Below are positions 19,245 through 27,221 of a stretch of 64,000 nucleotides of DNA, piece by piece (position 1 is the first letter of the stretch; each line of letters starts with the position of its first letter). Below the pieces are notes generated by a model. The model did not search any database. It saw nothing but the letters and a program-made list of their open reading frames with translations, and had not been told where the DNA came from. The position numbers and the translations under genes were made by a program. The stretch comes from JAUIAI01 sp041396585 (GTDB lineage: Bacteria > Pseudomonadota > Gammaproteobacteria > Burkholderiales > Burkholderiaceae_E). The DNA is taken from positions 124,001-188,000 of the forward strand of contig JAWKYG010000006.1 of NCBI GenBank assembly GCA_041396585.1. The letters run 5' to 3'.

Positions 19245-20090
19245 ATGCGCGTGACCGATCCGGCCGTTGCCGAACTCGCGCCAAGCCGCGCCACCGCGTC
19301 TGCACCCGAAGCACCTGCCGACCCCGGGCCGGCGGCGGACGCTCGTGCGCAGTCAGTGTTGTCGGTGCGGGCATTGCGCAAGTCTTATCACGGGCGGGAA
19401 GTCGTTCAGGATGTGACCCTGTCGGTGACCAGCGGCGAGGTCGTTGGCCTGCTCGGCCCCAACGGCGCGGGCAAGACCACCTGCTTCTACATGATCGTCG
19501 GTCTGGTCCCCAGTGATGGTGGCGAAATCGAACTGGACGGCGCCTCGCTCGGCCATCTGCCGATCCACCGGCGCGCCCGGCTCGGGCTGAGTTATCTGCC
19601 CCAGGAAGCCTCGGTCTTTCGCAAGCTTTCGGTCGAAGAGAACATCCGCGCAGTGCTGGAACTGCAGGTCGATGGCCGCGGCAAGGCGCTCAGAAGAGCG
19701 CGCATCCAGCAGCGACTCGAGGAATTGCTGGCCGAATTGCAGATCGAGCATATCCGCTCGAACAACGCGATGTCGCTCTCCGGCGGTGAGCGTCGTCGCG
19801 TGGAGATCGCGCGCGCCCTGGCCAATTCGCCACGCTTCGTGCTGCTCGACGAACCCTTTGCCGGCGTCGACCCGATCGCGGTGATCGAGATCCAGCGGAT
19901 CGTGAAATTTCTCAAGGAACGCGACATCGGAGTGTTGATCACCGACCACAACGTGCGCGAGACCCTTGGCATTTGCGACCGCGCCTATATCATTCGAGCT
20001 GGTACCGTTCTTGCTTCCGGCCCGCCACAAGAGGTCATCAAGAACGAAGACGTTCGCCGTTACTACCTGGGCGAGCACTTCTCGATGTAG
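19245..20090 (+). CDS. lptB: LPS export ABC transporter ATPase LptB, with an N-terminal extension
   Basis: LptB powers LPS extraction with LptF and LptG, which are not in the window. It carries Walker A GPNGAGKTTCFYM, the signature LSGGERRRVEIARAL, Walker B FVLLDEPFAGVDP and the H-loop ITDHNVRET. The 281 residues exceed the usual 240 because about 38 Ala/Pro-rich residues precede the domain start VLSVRALRKSYHG. No other ATG lies between, so the extension is probably real. It is 8 bases from lptA and 64 bases before rpoN. Confidence 0.96.
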   Translation: MRVTDPAVAELAPSRATASAPEAPADPGPAADARAQSVLSVRALRKSYHGREVVQDVTLSVTSGEVVGLLGPNGAGKTTCFYMIVGLVPSDGGEIELDGASLGHLPIHRRARLGLSYLPQEASVFRKLSVEENIRAVLELQVDGRGKALRRARIQQRLEELLAELQIEHIRSNNAMSLSGGERRRVEIARALANSPRFVLLDEPFAGVDPIAVIEIQRIVKFLKERDIGVLITDHNVRETLGICDRAYIIRAGTVLASGPPQEVIKNEDVRRYYLGEHFSM

Positions 20091-20153
20091 ATCGACGACG
20101 GACACCATGCGCAAACCGTACGGCCGCGGTCAACTCTCAGGCCGAACCTCCCG

Positions 20154-21674
20154 ATGAAGCCCGGTCTTCAACTCAGGGTCAGTCAGCATCTCACGCTGAC
20201 CCCGCAACTGCAGCAGTCGATCCGGCTGCTGCAGCTCTCGACGATCGAGTTGTCTCAGGAAATCGAGCAGGCGCTGGCGCAGAACCCGATGCTCGAACGG
20301 GTCGACGATCCCCTCGACTCCGCCATGCGGCTGGCACCCAATGGCGGCCTCGACCACGGCTCGGCCGGCGACGGCGGCGGTGCCCCGGCGCACGGTGGCG
20401 AGCAGTCCGACGGCGCATCGTCCGACGCCAATGCCGAGAGCATCATGACCGGTGGTGCCGACGACAGCGGCAATGACTACGCCGGCGACGGTGAGGGCTA
20501 CAACGGCGACTGGTCGGGTGGTTCGGGCCGCTCCGGCAACGCCGACCGCGACGACGAGAGCGACTACCCGCAACTGGCCGGATCGGCGCCTTCGCTACGC
20601 GAGCATCTGTTGGGCCAGATGGGCAGCACGGCCTTGTCCGCGCGTGATCGTGCACTCGTCGAGGTGCTGATCGACGAGCTCGATGACGATGGCTATCTGC
20701 CCACGCCGATCGAAGAGATCTACGACACCCTGCCCGACGAACTGGACATCGAGCCGGAGGAGCTGCGGGCAGCCCTGGCGCTGCTCAGGAGCTTCGATCC
20801 GATCGGCGTCGGCGCGCGCGATCTGCGTGAATGTCTGATGTTGCAGTTAAGAGCGCTTGGCGAGGGCGATGCCGATCCTGCCAGTGTCGAGTGCGCGCTC
20901 AAAGTCGTGGGCGAGCATCTCGAAGCGCTCGCCGCCAAGGACTTCAAGCGCCTGAAGCGCAATCTGAAGTGCGCGGAGGAAACGCTGCGCGATGCCCATC
21001 GCCTGATCCTGAGCCTGGATCCGCGCCCGGGAGGACGCTTCTCAGACCGCACGGCCGACTATGTCATTCCCGATGTGGTGGTTCGGCGACACAACGGCCA
21101 ATGGGACGTCAGCCTGAATCCGTCCGTCATGCCCAGGCTGCGCATCAATGACACCTATGCCGAGGTGTTGCGTCGCAACAGGGGCATCAATGGCGAGTTG
21201 TCGGGCCATTTGCAGGAGGCGCGCTGGCTGATCAAGAACGTGCAGCAACGCTTCGACACCATCCAGCGGGTGGCGCAGGCGATCGTGGATCGACAAAAGG
21301 CGTTTTTCTCCCACGGAGAGGTGGGAATGAGGCCTTTAGTTCTGCGAGAAATTGCCGATATACTGGATCTGCACGAGTCCACCGTGTCCCGGGTCACGAC
21401 CCAGAAATACATGCTGACGCCGCATGGCATCTTCGAGCTCAAGTACTTCTTCGGCAGTCATGTGGCCACCGACAGCGGCGGCGCTGCCTCGAGCACGGCG
21501 ATTCGCGCGCTGATCAAACAACTCATTCAATCGGAGGACGCCCACCAACCTTTATCGGACAGCCAAATCGCCAAGATGCTTGGTGAGCAAGGCTTCGTGG
21601 TCGCCCGGCGAACCGTTGCCAAGTACCGCGAGTCCATGCGGATTGCACCCGTATCGCAACGCAAGTCACTTTGA
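20154..21674 (+). CDS. rpoN: RNA polymerase sigma-54 factor RpoN
   Basis: RpoN directs transcription at -24/-12 promoters with enhancer-binding activators. The 506-residue protein has the glutamine/leucine-rich region I (LTPQLQQSIRLLQLS), an acidic Gly/Asp-rich region II (about 60-145), the core-binding region with LRSFDPIGVGARDL and the helix-turn-helix ILDLHESTVSRVTTQKYM. The RpoN box ARRTVAKYRE lies near 484-493. It follows lptB and precedes hpf, the standard proteobacterial order. Confidence 0.98.
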   Translation: MKPGLQLRVSQHLTLTPQLQQSIRLLQLSTIELSQEIEQALAQNPMLERVDDPLDSAMRLAPNGGLDHGSAGDGGGAPAHGGEQSDGASSDANAESIMTGGADDSGNDYAGDGEGYNGDWSGGSGRSGNADRDDESDYPQLAGSAPSLREHLLGQMGSTALSARDRALVEVLIDELDDDGYLPTPIEEIYDTLPDELDIEPEELRAALALLRSFDPIGVGARDLRECLMLQLRALGEGDADPASVECALKVVGEHLEALAAKDFKRLKRNLKCAEETLRDAHRLILSLDPRPGGRFSDRTADYVIPDVVVRRHNGQWDVSLNPSVMPRLRINDTYAEVLRRNRGINGELSGHLQEARWLIKNVQQRFDTIQRVAQAIVDRQKAFFSHGEVGMRPLVLREIADILDLHESTVSRVTTQKYMLTPHGIFELKYFFGSHVATDSGGAASSTAIRALIKQLIQSEDAHQPLSDSQIAKMLGEQGFVVARRTVAKYRESMRIAPVSQRKSL

Positions 21675-21758
21675 GTGCCGATCCGCACGATTGCCCGCCA
21701 AGTCGAATTGTTCACGTATCGGGCCGGAACACCCGGCTGCAGGCTTTCAGGAGGTCGC

Positions 21759-22082
21759 ATGAATCTTTCGATCACCGGACATCATGTCAGCGTCACCCCC
21801 GCAATTCGCGAGTATGTCGTCGGCAAGCTTGACCGCATCACCCGCCACTTCGATCATGTGATCGATATGCAGGTGCTGCTGTCGGTCCAGAAGCATGATC
21901 AGAAAGCCGAGATAAACCTGCATGTGCGTGGCAGGGATCTGTACGCGGAATCCACCGACGAAGATCTCTATGCCGCCATCGACGACCTGGTCGACAAACT
22001 CGATCGGCAAGTCATCAAGCACAAAACCAAGATCTCCAATCACAGGCACGAAGCGCTTAAGCGTCAACAAGTTGCCGACTGA
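21759..22082 (+). CDS. hpf: Ribosome hibernation promoting factor Hpf (short form)
   Basis: Hpf binds the 30S decoding centre and helps form inactive 100S ribosomes in stationary phase. The ATG at 21759 follows a strong AGGAGG ribosome-binding site and gives a 107-residue protein: MNLSITGHHVSVTPAIREYV, the RDLYAESTDEDLYAAID core and a basic C-terminus. This is the short type, without the dimerising domain of long HPF. A longer upstream open frame is ignored. A 338-base hairpin-rich spacer follows before ptsN. Confidence 0.95.
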   Translation: MNLSITGHHVSVTPAIREYVVGKLDRITRHFDHVIDMQVLLSVQKHDQKAEINLHVRGRDLYAESTDEDLYAAIDDLVDKLDRQVIKHKTKISNHRHEALKRQQVAD

Positions 22083-22420
22083 ATTTCACCCGTTAGATTC
22101 ATTCGTTCCCAGCGCTTTCCAGCCGCCGTTCGCCGGTGACAGCGCAGCGAATGAAGGACGAACACCTGCGGGTGTTCGGCGCAAGAACTCCCAAACGAGA
22201 CCTCTGTCACGGGACAGAGCCTCGAAAATGCGCGACAATGGCATGCTGCATAGCAGCATCTCCGATTGCAACCGCCCGACCGGCGCCGACGCAGCATTCG
22301 TGAGCTCCCATCGCACCGACGCTGCCCGCGCGGGCAGATGCATCCACATGTCAGTGTGGTCATTGTTGCATTGGCGAGCCAACGAGTTACCGTCCCGGAA
22401 AGGCTCGCGGCCATGAAACC
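22083..22420 (+). other. Hairpin-rich intergenic region between hpf and ptsN
   Basis: No gene is supported here, but the sequence is full of inverted repeats. They are an outer pair TTCATTCG/CGAATGAA (22098-22105 with 22148-22155) enclosing GCGCT/AGCGC; GAACACC-tgcg-GGTGTTC (22160-22177); CTCTGTC-acgg-GACAGAG (22202-22219); ATGCTGC-ata-GCAGCAT (22243-22259); a 16-base perfect palindrome (22322-22337); CCACA-n6-TGTGG (22344-22359); and TTGGC-ga-GCCAA (22371-22382). None is followed by a T-tract, so they do not look like simple terminators. A structured leader of ptsN or a small RNA is possible; the function is inferred only. Confidence 0.55.
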
Positions 22421-22891
22421 ATGAACCGAATCTCCCGTTTGCTCGCACCAGGGAACATCCAGATCGACGTTCCCGTCACGAGCAAGAAACGACTGTTCGA
22501 ACAGGTCGGACAAATGTTCGAAGACAGCCATGGTCTGGAACGGGACAAGGTGTTCGACAGCCTGTTCGCGCGTGAACGTCTTGGCTCGACCGGTCTGGGC
22601 GAGGCCGTGGCGATTCCGCACGGCCGGATCAAAGGTCAGCGTGAACCCCTGGCAGCGGTGGTGCGCGTGGCCACGCCGATTCCGTTCGATGCCCCCGATG
22701 GCCAGCCCGTGCAACTGCTCGTGTTCCTGCTGGTTCCGGAGAATGCCAACGAGGAACACCTCGAGATCCTCTCCGAACTGGCCGAGTTGCTTTCCGACGA
22801 CAATATCCGTCGCGCGCTGCTGACCGAAACCGATACCGCGGCGATTCACCGGATACTCACCACCTGGACTCCCTATCATCCGGCGTCCTGA
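22421..22891 (+). CDS. ptsN: PTS IIA-Ntr component PtsN
   Basis: PtsN is the terminal phosphate acceptor of the nitrogen-related PTS and regulates targets such as potassium transport and kinases. The 156-residue protein has the EIIA fold with the phosphorylated histidine H67 in EAVAIPHGRIKG, and FLLVPENANEEHL near the active site. It lies upstream of hprK and rapZ, a common betaproteobacterial arrangement. The hairpin-rich spacer before it may influence expression. Confidence 0.96.
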   Translation: MNRISRLLAPGNIQIDVPVTSKKRLFEQVGQMFEDSHGLERDKVFDSLFARERLGSTGLGEAVAIPHGRIKGQREPLAAVVRVATPIPFDAPDGQPVQLLVFLLVPENANEEHLEILSELAELLSDDNIRRALLTETDTAAIHRILTTWTPYHPAS

Positions 22892-22920
22892 CACTTAAAA
22901 CGGTTCAAGGGCTTACCGGC

Positions 22921-23853
22921 ATGAGCGTGACGGTCAATGATCTCCTGGCGGCCTGTCGCGACTCACTCACGCTCAGCTGGATCTCGATCGAAGGATCGGG
23001 AGGCGATCGCGAAGTCGCCGAGGTGGGCGGCGAGCCGGCCGACCTGATCGGTCATCTGAACCTCATTCACCGTCAGCGCACCCATGTGCTGGGCGGGCCC
23101 GCACTCGACTACTGCGAGGCACTGGATCAACGTCGCCGTCGCACCTTGTTCACCGATCTGCTCGATGGCGAGCCGCCGGCGCTGATCATCGCCGATGGCC
23201 TGCCCTGCCCCGACTGGCTGCGCGAGGCCTGTCAGACGGCGCGGGTGCCGATCATCGGCGCGCGAGAATCGGCAGCCCGGGTCATCGACCGCATGCGCAG
23301 CGTGCTCAGCCGCGCCACCGCCTCGACGATCACGATGCACGGCGTGCTGATGGATGTGCTCGGCATGGGGGTGTTGATTGCCGGCGACTCCGGCCTGGGC
23401 AAGAGCGAACTGGCGCTCGAGCTGATCAGCCGCGGCCACGGACTGGTCGCTGACGATGTGGTCGAGTTTGCCCGGGTTGCCGGCAATGTCGTGGAGGGCC
23501 GTTGCCCGCCACTGCTGCAGAATCTGCTCGAGGTGCGCGGCCTGGGGCTGCTGGATATCCGCACGATCTTCGGCGAGACCGCGGTGCGCCGACGCATGCG
23601 CCTGAAACTGATCGTGCAGCTGGTGCGCGCGCAGCAAACCTATGAAGGCGAGCGCCTGCCCCTGCAGGCATTGACCCAGGACGTCCTGGGCATGCCGATC
23701 CGCAAGATGGTGATTCCGGTGGCGGCGGGCCGAAACCTGGCCGTGCTCACCGAGGGCGCCGTGCGCACCACGGTGATGCAGCTGCGCGGCATCGACACCA
23801 CGGCCGAATTCGTCGCGCGTCAGCGGCGCATGATCGAGCAAGGAGACTCGTGA
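22921..23853 (+). CDS. hprK: HPr(Ser) kinase/phosphorylase HprK
   Basis: HprK phosphorylates and dephosphorylates a serine on HPr. The 310-residue protein has the N-terminal domain, the catalytic histidine region TITMHGVLMDVLGMG and the P-loop GDSGLGKSELALEL, followed by the signature RGLGLLDIRTIFGETA. Proteobacterial HprK typically acts with the PTS-Ntr proteins rather than sugar uptake. It starts 29 bases after ptsN and precedes rapZ. Confidence 0.97.
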   Translation: MSVTVNDLLAACRDSLTLSWISIEGSGGDREVAEVGGEPADLIGHLNLIHRQRTHVLGGPALDYCEALDQRRRRTLFTDLLDGEPPALIIADGLPCPDWLREACQTARVPIIGARESAARVIDRMRSVLSRATASTITMHGVLMDVLGMGVLIAGDSGLGKSELALELISRGHGLVADDVVEFARVAGNVVEGRCPPLLQNLLEVRGLGLLDIRTIFGETAVRRRMRLKLIVQLVRAQQTYEGERLPLQALTQDVLGMPIRKMVIPVAAGRNLAVLTEGAVRTTVMQLRGIDTTAEFVARQRRMIEQGDS

Positions 23854-23887
23854 TGACCCTGCCCACGCTATCGGCGCACCATCAGTC

Positions 23888-24778
23888 ATGAAGGTCGTCG
23901 TTGTCACCGGGATATCCGGTTCGGGCAAGTCGATTGCCGTCAAGGCGCTCGAAGACCAGGGTTACTACTGCATCGATAACCTGCCGCTGCGTTTCCTGCA
24001 GGAGGTGGTGGTGTCACTGCAGGAAAACGGGCTCGAGCAGGTGGCAGTGGCCATCGACGCGCGCTCCGGCGACATCCGCGATCTGCGCCAGATCGTGCAA
24101 GGCCTCTCGCGCTTCGGCCACGATGTGAAGGTGATCTTCCTGAACTCGCGCGATGATGTTCTGGTGCATCGTTACTCGGAATCGAGGCGCCGTCATCCGC
24201 TGGCCCTGAGCCTGCCACCAGGAAGCGAACCGCCGACGCTGATCGACTCGATCACCGGTGAGCGCGAGCTCATGGCGGACATGCTCGAGATCGGTGCCGC
24301 ACTCGATACCAGCGACCTGCATCCGAACTCGATGCGCCAGTGGCTGCTGGAAACCGTGCAGGCCGAGCGCACATCCTTGACCTTGGTGTTTCAGTCGTTC
24401 GCCTTCAAATACGGGATCCCGCTCGATGCCGACCTGGTGTTCGATGTGCGCTGCCTGCCCAACCCGCATTACGATGCCAACCTGCGCCCCCTGACCGGCC
24501 GAGACGAGCCGGTTCAGGCCTATTTTGCCGAGCGGCCGGTCGTGGCTGAGATGCTCGGTGACATCGAGCGCTTTCTCGAGCGCTGGCTGCCCAGCTACAT
24601 GATCGAGCAGCGCAGCTACCTGACCGTCTCGATAGGCTGTACTGGCGGCCAGCACAGAAGCGTGTACTGTGTCGAGAAGCTGGCGGAGCGCTTTCGTGAT
24701 CGCGAAAGCGTTCTCGTGCGCCACCGGGGTATCGAGATGCGCCGTTTCTCACCGATCACCACCTCTCAATCGCCATGA
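23888..24778 (+). CDS. rapZ: RNase adapter protein RapZ
   Basis: RapZ is a nucleotide-binding and RNA-binding adapter; in enterobacteria it delivers the sRNA GlmZ to RNase E to control glucosamine-6-phosphate synthase. The 296-residue protein has Walker A GISGSGKS (8-15), the YCIDNLPLRFL segment, and the conserved C-terminal domain SIGCTGGQHRSVYCVEKLA. Its partner RNA in betaproteobacteria is not known to me. Its stop overlaps the next gene by 4 bases. Confidence 0.96.
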   Translation: MKVVVVTGISGSGKSIAVKALEDQGYYCIDNLPLRFLQEVVVSLQENGLEQVAVAIDARSGDIRDLRQIVQGLSRFGHDVKVIFLNSRDDVLVHRYSESRRRHPLALSLPPGSEPPTLIDSITGERELMADMLEIGAALDTSDLHPNSMRQWLLETVQAERTSLTLVFQSFAFKYGIPLDADLVFDVRCLPNPHYDANLRPLTGRDEPVQAYFAERPVVAEMLGDIERFLERWLPSYMIEQRSYLTVSIGCTGGQHRSVYCVEKLAERFRDRESVLVRHRGIEMRRFSPITTSQSP

Positions 24779-25392
24779 CCGGTGCGGCTCACCAGCGCAT
24801 GCCGATCTTCCCGCTCGGTACCGTGCTGTTTCCCGACGGAGTACTGCCGCTACGCATATTCGAAGCCCGCTACATGGACATGGTGCGCGATTGCCTGCGC
24901 GATCAATCCGAGTTCGGCGTCTGCATGATCACCCACGGCAACGAAGTCGGTCAGCCCGCCGACCACGAAGTCATCGGCTGCAGTGCGCGCATCGAGAACT
25001 GGGACATGGCCCAGCTGGGCCTGTTGAACATCCGCACCCGTGGCACGGCGCGCTTCGAGGTGGTGTCGCGCACGGTCACCGATGCGGGGCTGATTCTGGC
25101 CGAGGTGGCCCCCCTGCCGCCGGAGCCCGACCATCCGATACCGCTGGCCTACACCGACTGCGTGCATCTGCTCGAACGCATCATCAGGGATCTGACGGCG
25201 CGTGAATCCGATCCGCAAAAGCGGATCATCAGCGAACCCTATCGACTCACCTCAGCCAGCTGGGTGTCCTACCGCCTGAGCGAATTGCTGCCCCTGACCG
25301 GCTCGACGCGGGTTCGCATGCTCGCGCTCGATGATCCGATCGCGCGCCTGCGCATCCTGGACGAATTCCTGCGGCAGAAAAAGGTTATCTGA
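24775..25392 (+). CDS. LON substrate-binding domain protein
   Basis: This is a stand-alone Lon N-terminal (PUA-like) domain of 205 residues without the ATPase or protease domains. The domain signature is clear: MPIFPLGTVLFPDGVLPLRIFEARYMDMV and GTARFEV. Such proteins occur widely in proteobacteria, often as a single gene, and their function is not established. The ATG overlaps the rapZ stop (ATGA), suggesting co-translation. It ends convergent to mutY with a 27-base gap. Confidence 0.88.
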   Translation: MTGAAHQRMPIFPLGTVLFPDGVLPLRIFEARYMDMVRDCLRDQSEFGVCMITHGNEVGQPADHEVIGCSARIENWDMAQLGLLNIRTRGTARFEVVSRTVTDAGLILAEVAPLPPEPDHPIPLAYTDCVHLLERIIRDLTARESDPQKRIISEPYRLTSASWVSYRLSELLPLTGSTRVRMLALDDPIARLRILDEFLRQKKVI

Positions 25393-25419
25393 GCAGCGCA
25401 GAACAGTTCCTCCGCTGGC

Positions 25420-26573
25420 TCACGTCGACTCGAGTTGCGCCAGCAGCCGCTTGATCGGCGCCGGCAATGGCAGAGTTTCCCGGTCCGCCAGAAGCGCCCA
25501 GTGCCCGCCCGCGCTGACTGGCTCATCGACGCGCATCGGAGCCAGGGGATCCAGCTCGAGCAGCCACGGGTACATGCGCAGGCGAAAGTGTGTGAACGCA
25601 TGATCCAGCGCGGGCAGCGCGCGTGCCTGCGCTCGGCCATGCGCGGCCAGCCCCGTGGCCGTGACGCCCAGATCGGCAGCCAAGGCTTCGCACCAGCTCG
25701 TCCAGGGCAGATCGGCGCGCGCGGGCGCAAGCGCCAGCGCACTGGCATCGAGCGGGCACTCGGGCAATGAACGCAGGCCACCCCAGATGCCGCGAGTCGG
25801 GCGGGCCGGCAACCAGATCTGCGCGCCGGCAGGCCCTTGCCGACGCAGCACCAGCATTCCGACCGAACGCCAGGGGGTCGGCCGCCGCTGCCGGCGCGTC
25901 GGCAGCGCATGAACGCGATCCTGAGCCAGCGCCTGACAACTTGCGCTGAGCGGGCAGCGAGCACAGTCCGGGCGCGCGCGATGCAGACGGTGGCACCGAG
26001 ATCCATCAGTCCCTGGGTATAGGTGTCGAGCCGATCGGCAGGCAGTCGCTGCTCGGCAAGTGCCCAGAGGCGTTTGAGCGTGGCGCTCGCATCGGGCTCG
26101 CCCTCGATCGCATCATGCCGGCAGAGCACACGCTTGACATTGCCATCGAGAATCGCCTCGCGCTTGCCGAAAGCGAACACGGCGATGGCCGCTGCCGTCG
26201 AGCGGCCAATGCCCGGCAAACTCTCGAGCTCCGCACGCGAACGGGGAAACCGGCCACCCATCTCGTGCGCCACCCGCTGGGCGCAGCGGTGCAGATTGCG
26301 TGCGCGTGAGTAGTATCCGAGCCCGGCCCAGTGCGCCATGACCTGCTCGGACGGCGCGTCGGCGAGCGCCTGCACGCTCGGGAATGCGGCCAGAAACCGG
26401 TCATAGTAGGGCAGGACCGTGGCGACCTGCGTCTGTTGCAGCATGGTCTCGGACAACCAGACCCGATAGGGGTCGCGCTGCCCCTGCCAGGGCAGACCAT
26501 GGCGACCGGCGCGGCGCTGCCAGGCAATGATGCGCTCGGCGAAACTCAGGGTGCGGGCATCCGCCTCTGGCAT
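25420..26573 (-). CDS. mutY: A/G-specific adenine glycosylase MutY, frameshifted near 25980
   Basis: MutY removes adenine mispaired with 8-oxoguanine. The N-terminal two-thirds are intact: LPWQGQRDPYRVWLSE, the helix-hairpin-helix LPGIGRSTAAAIAVFAFG and the catalytic aspartate in ILDGNVKRVL. After DLGATVCIAR one base is missing. The next frame restores the iron-sulfur ligands CIARRPDCARCPLSASC with the expected C-x6-C-x2-C-x5-C spacing, and continues through the 8-oxoG-sensing C-terminal domain to 25420. The joined length of about 384 residues is normal. With mutM 3 kb away it forms the GO repair pair. Confidence 0.92.
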
Positions 26574-26638
26574 GGGATTGGCGCTAATATCGGCGTGCGG
26601 ACGACGCCATGGTCGTCCACCCACCAAGGAGACAAATC

Positions 26639-27118
26639 ATGTTCAATCGCCGCTGGATGTCATGGCTCGCCGCGCTGTTCGGCGCGCTGTTGCTGGCGAC
26701 CGGATCGGCCTGGGCCGAAGGCAAGCAGAAGGTCGTCTATCACATCAATGGTGACAACCCGAAGCAGCAGGCCGGTGCGCTTGGCAATATTCAGAATCAT
26801 ATCAACGCGATCGGCAAGGACAACCTGGATCTGAAGGTCGTCCTGCATGGTAACGGTCTATCACTCCTGCTGGACCCCACCGCGATGGACGAGGTCAAGG
26901 GCTTCAAGCAGGGCAATGCCACAGAGACGATGACCGCCAGAATCGATTCACTCAAGGGCCAAGGCGTGCAGTTCCAGGTCTGCGCCAATACGCTCAAGGC
27001 CCGCAATGTGGTGCCCGAACGGCATCTGCATGATGTCGCCGCGGGCGATATCGTGCCCAGTGGCGTGGCGCAACTGGCGATTCTTCAGGGCCAGGGCTAC
27101 GCCTACATCAAACCCTGA
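26639..27118 (+). CDS. Secreted DsrE/DsrF-like family protein
   Basis: From the ATG at 26639, behind an AAGGAGA ribosome-binding site, this is a 159-residue precursor with a signal peptide ending SAWA. The mature part resembles the DsrE/F-like fold: KVVYHINGDNPKQQAGALGNI, DLKVVLHGNGLSLLL and a conserved cysteine in VQFQVCANTLKARNV. Periplasmic DsrE-like proteins are common in proteobacteria and their reaction is unknown. It is a single gene with a strong terminator behind it, convergent to the dynamin-like gene. Confidence 0.85.
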   Translation: MFNRRWMSWLAALFGALLLATGSAWAEGKQKVVYHINGDNPKQQAGALGNIQNHINAIGKDNLDLKVVLHGNGLSLLLDPTAMDEVKGFKQGNATETMTARIDSLKGQGVQFQVCANTLKARNVVPERHLHDVAAGDIVPSGVAQLAILQGQGYAYIKP

Positions 27119-27170
27119 ACAAGCGCGCCGGGCCGCCCATGCCGGTCATGGGCGCCCGGGTGCCGCAACG

Positions 27171-27205
27171 AAAACGGCCGCCTTCGGGCGGCCGTTCGTT
27201 TTCGC
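27171..27205. terminator. Bidirectional intrinsic terminator between dsrE-like and dynamin-like genes
   Basis: ACGGCCGCC and GGCGGCCGT form a 9-bp stem (27174-27182 with 27187-27195) closed by a TTCG tetraloop. An A-tract lies before it and TTCGTTTT follows, so it can terminate both convergent genes. Confidence 0.9.
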
Positions 27206-27221
27206 GCATGTTCGCGGCTGC

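Noticed and set aside
22202..22219. Possible LexA box (CTGT...ACAG)
   Set aside because: The spacing is 6 bases rather than the 8 of the SOS consensus, and the site is one of several hairpins in the region.
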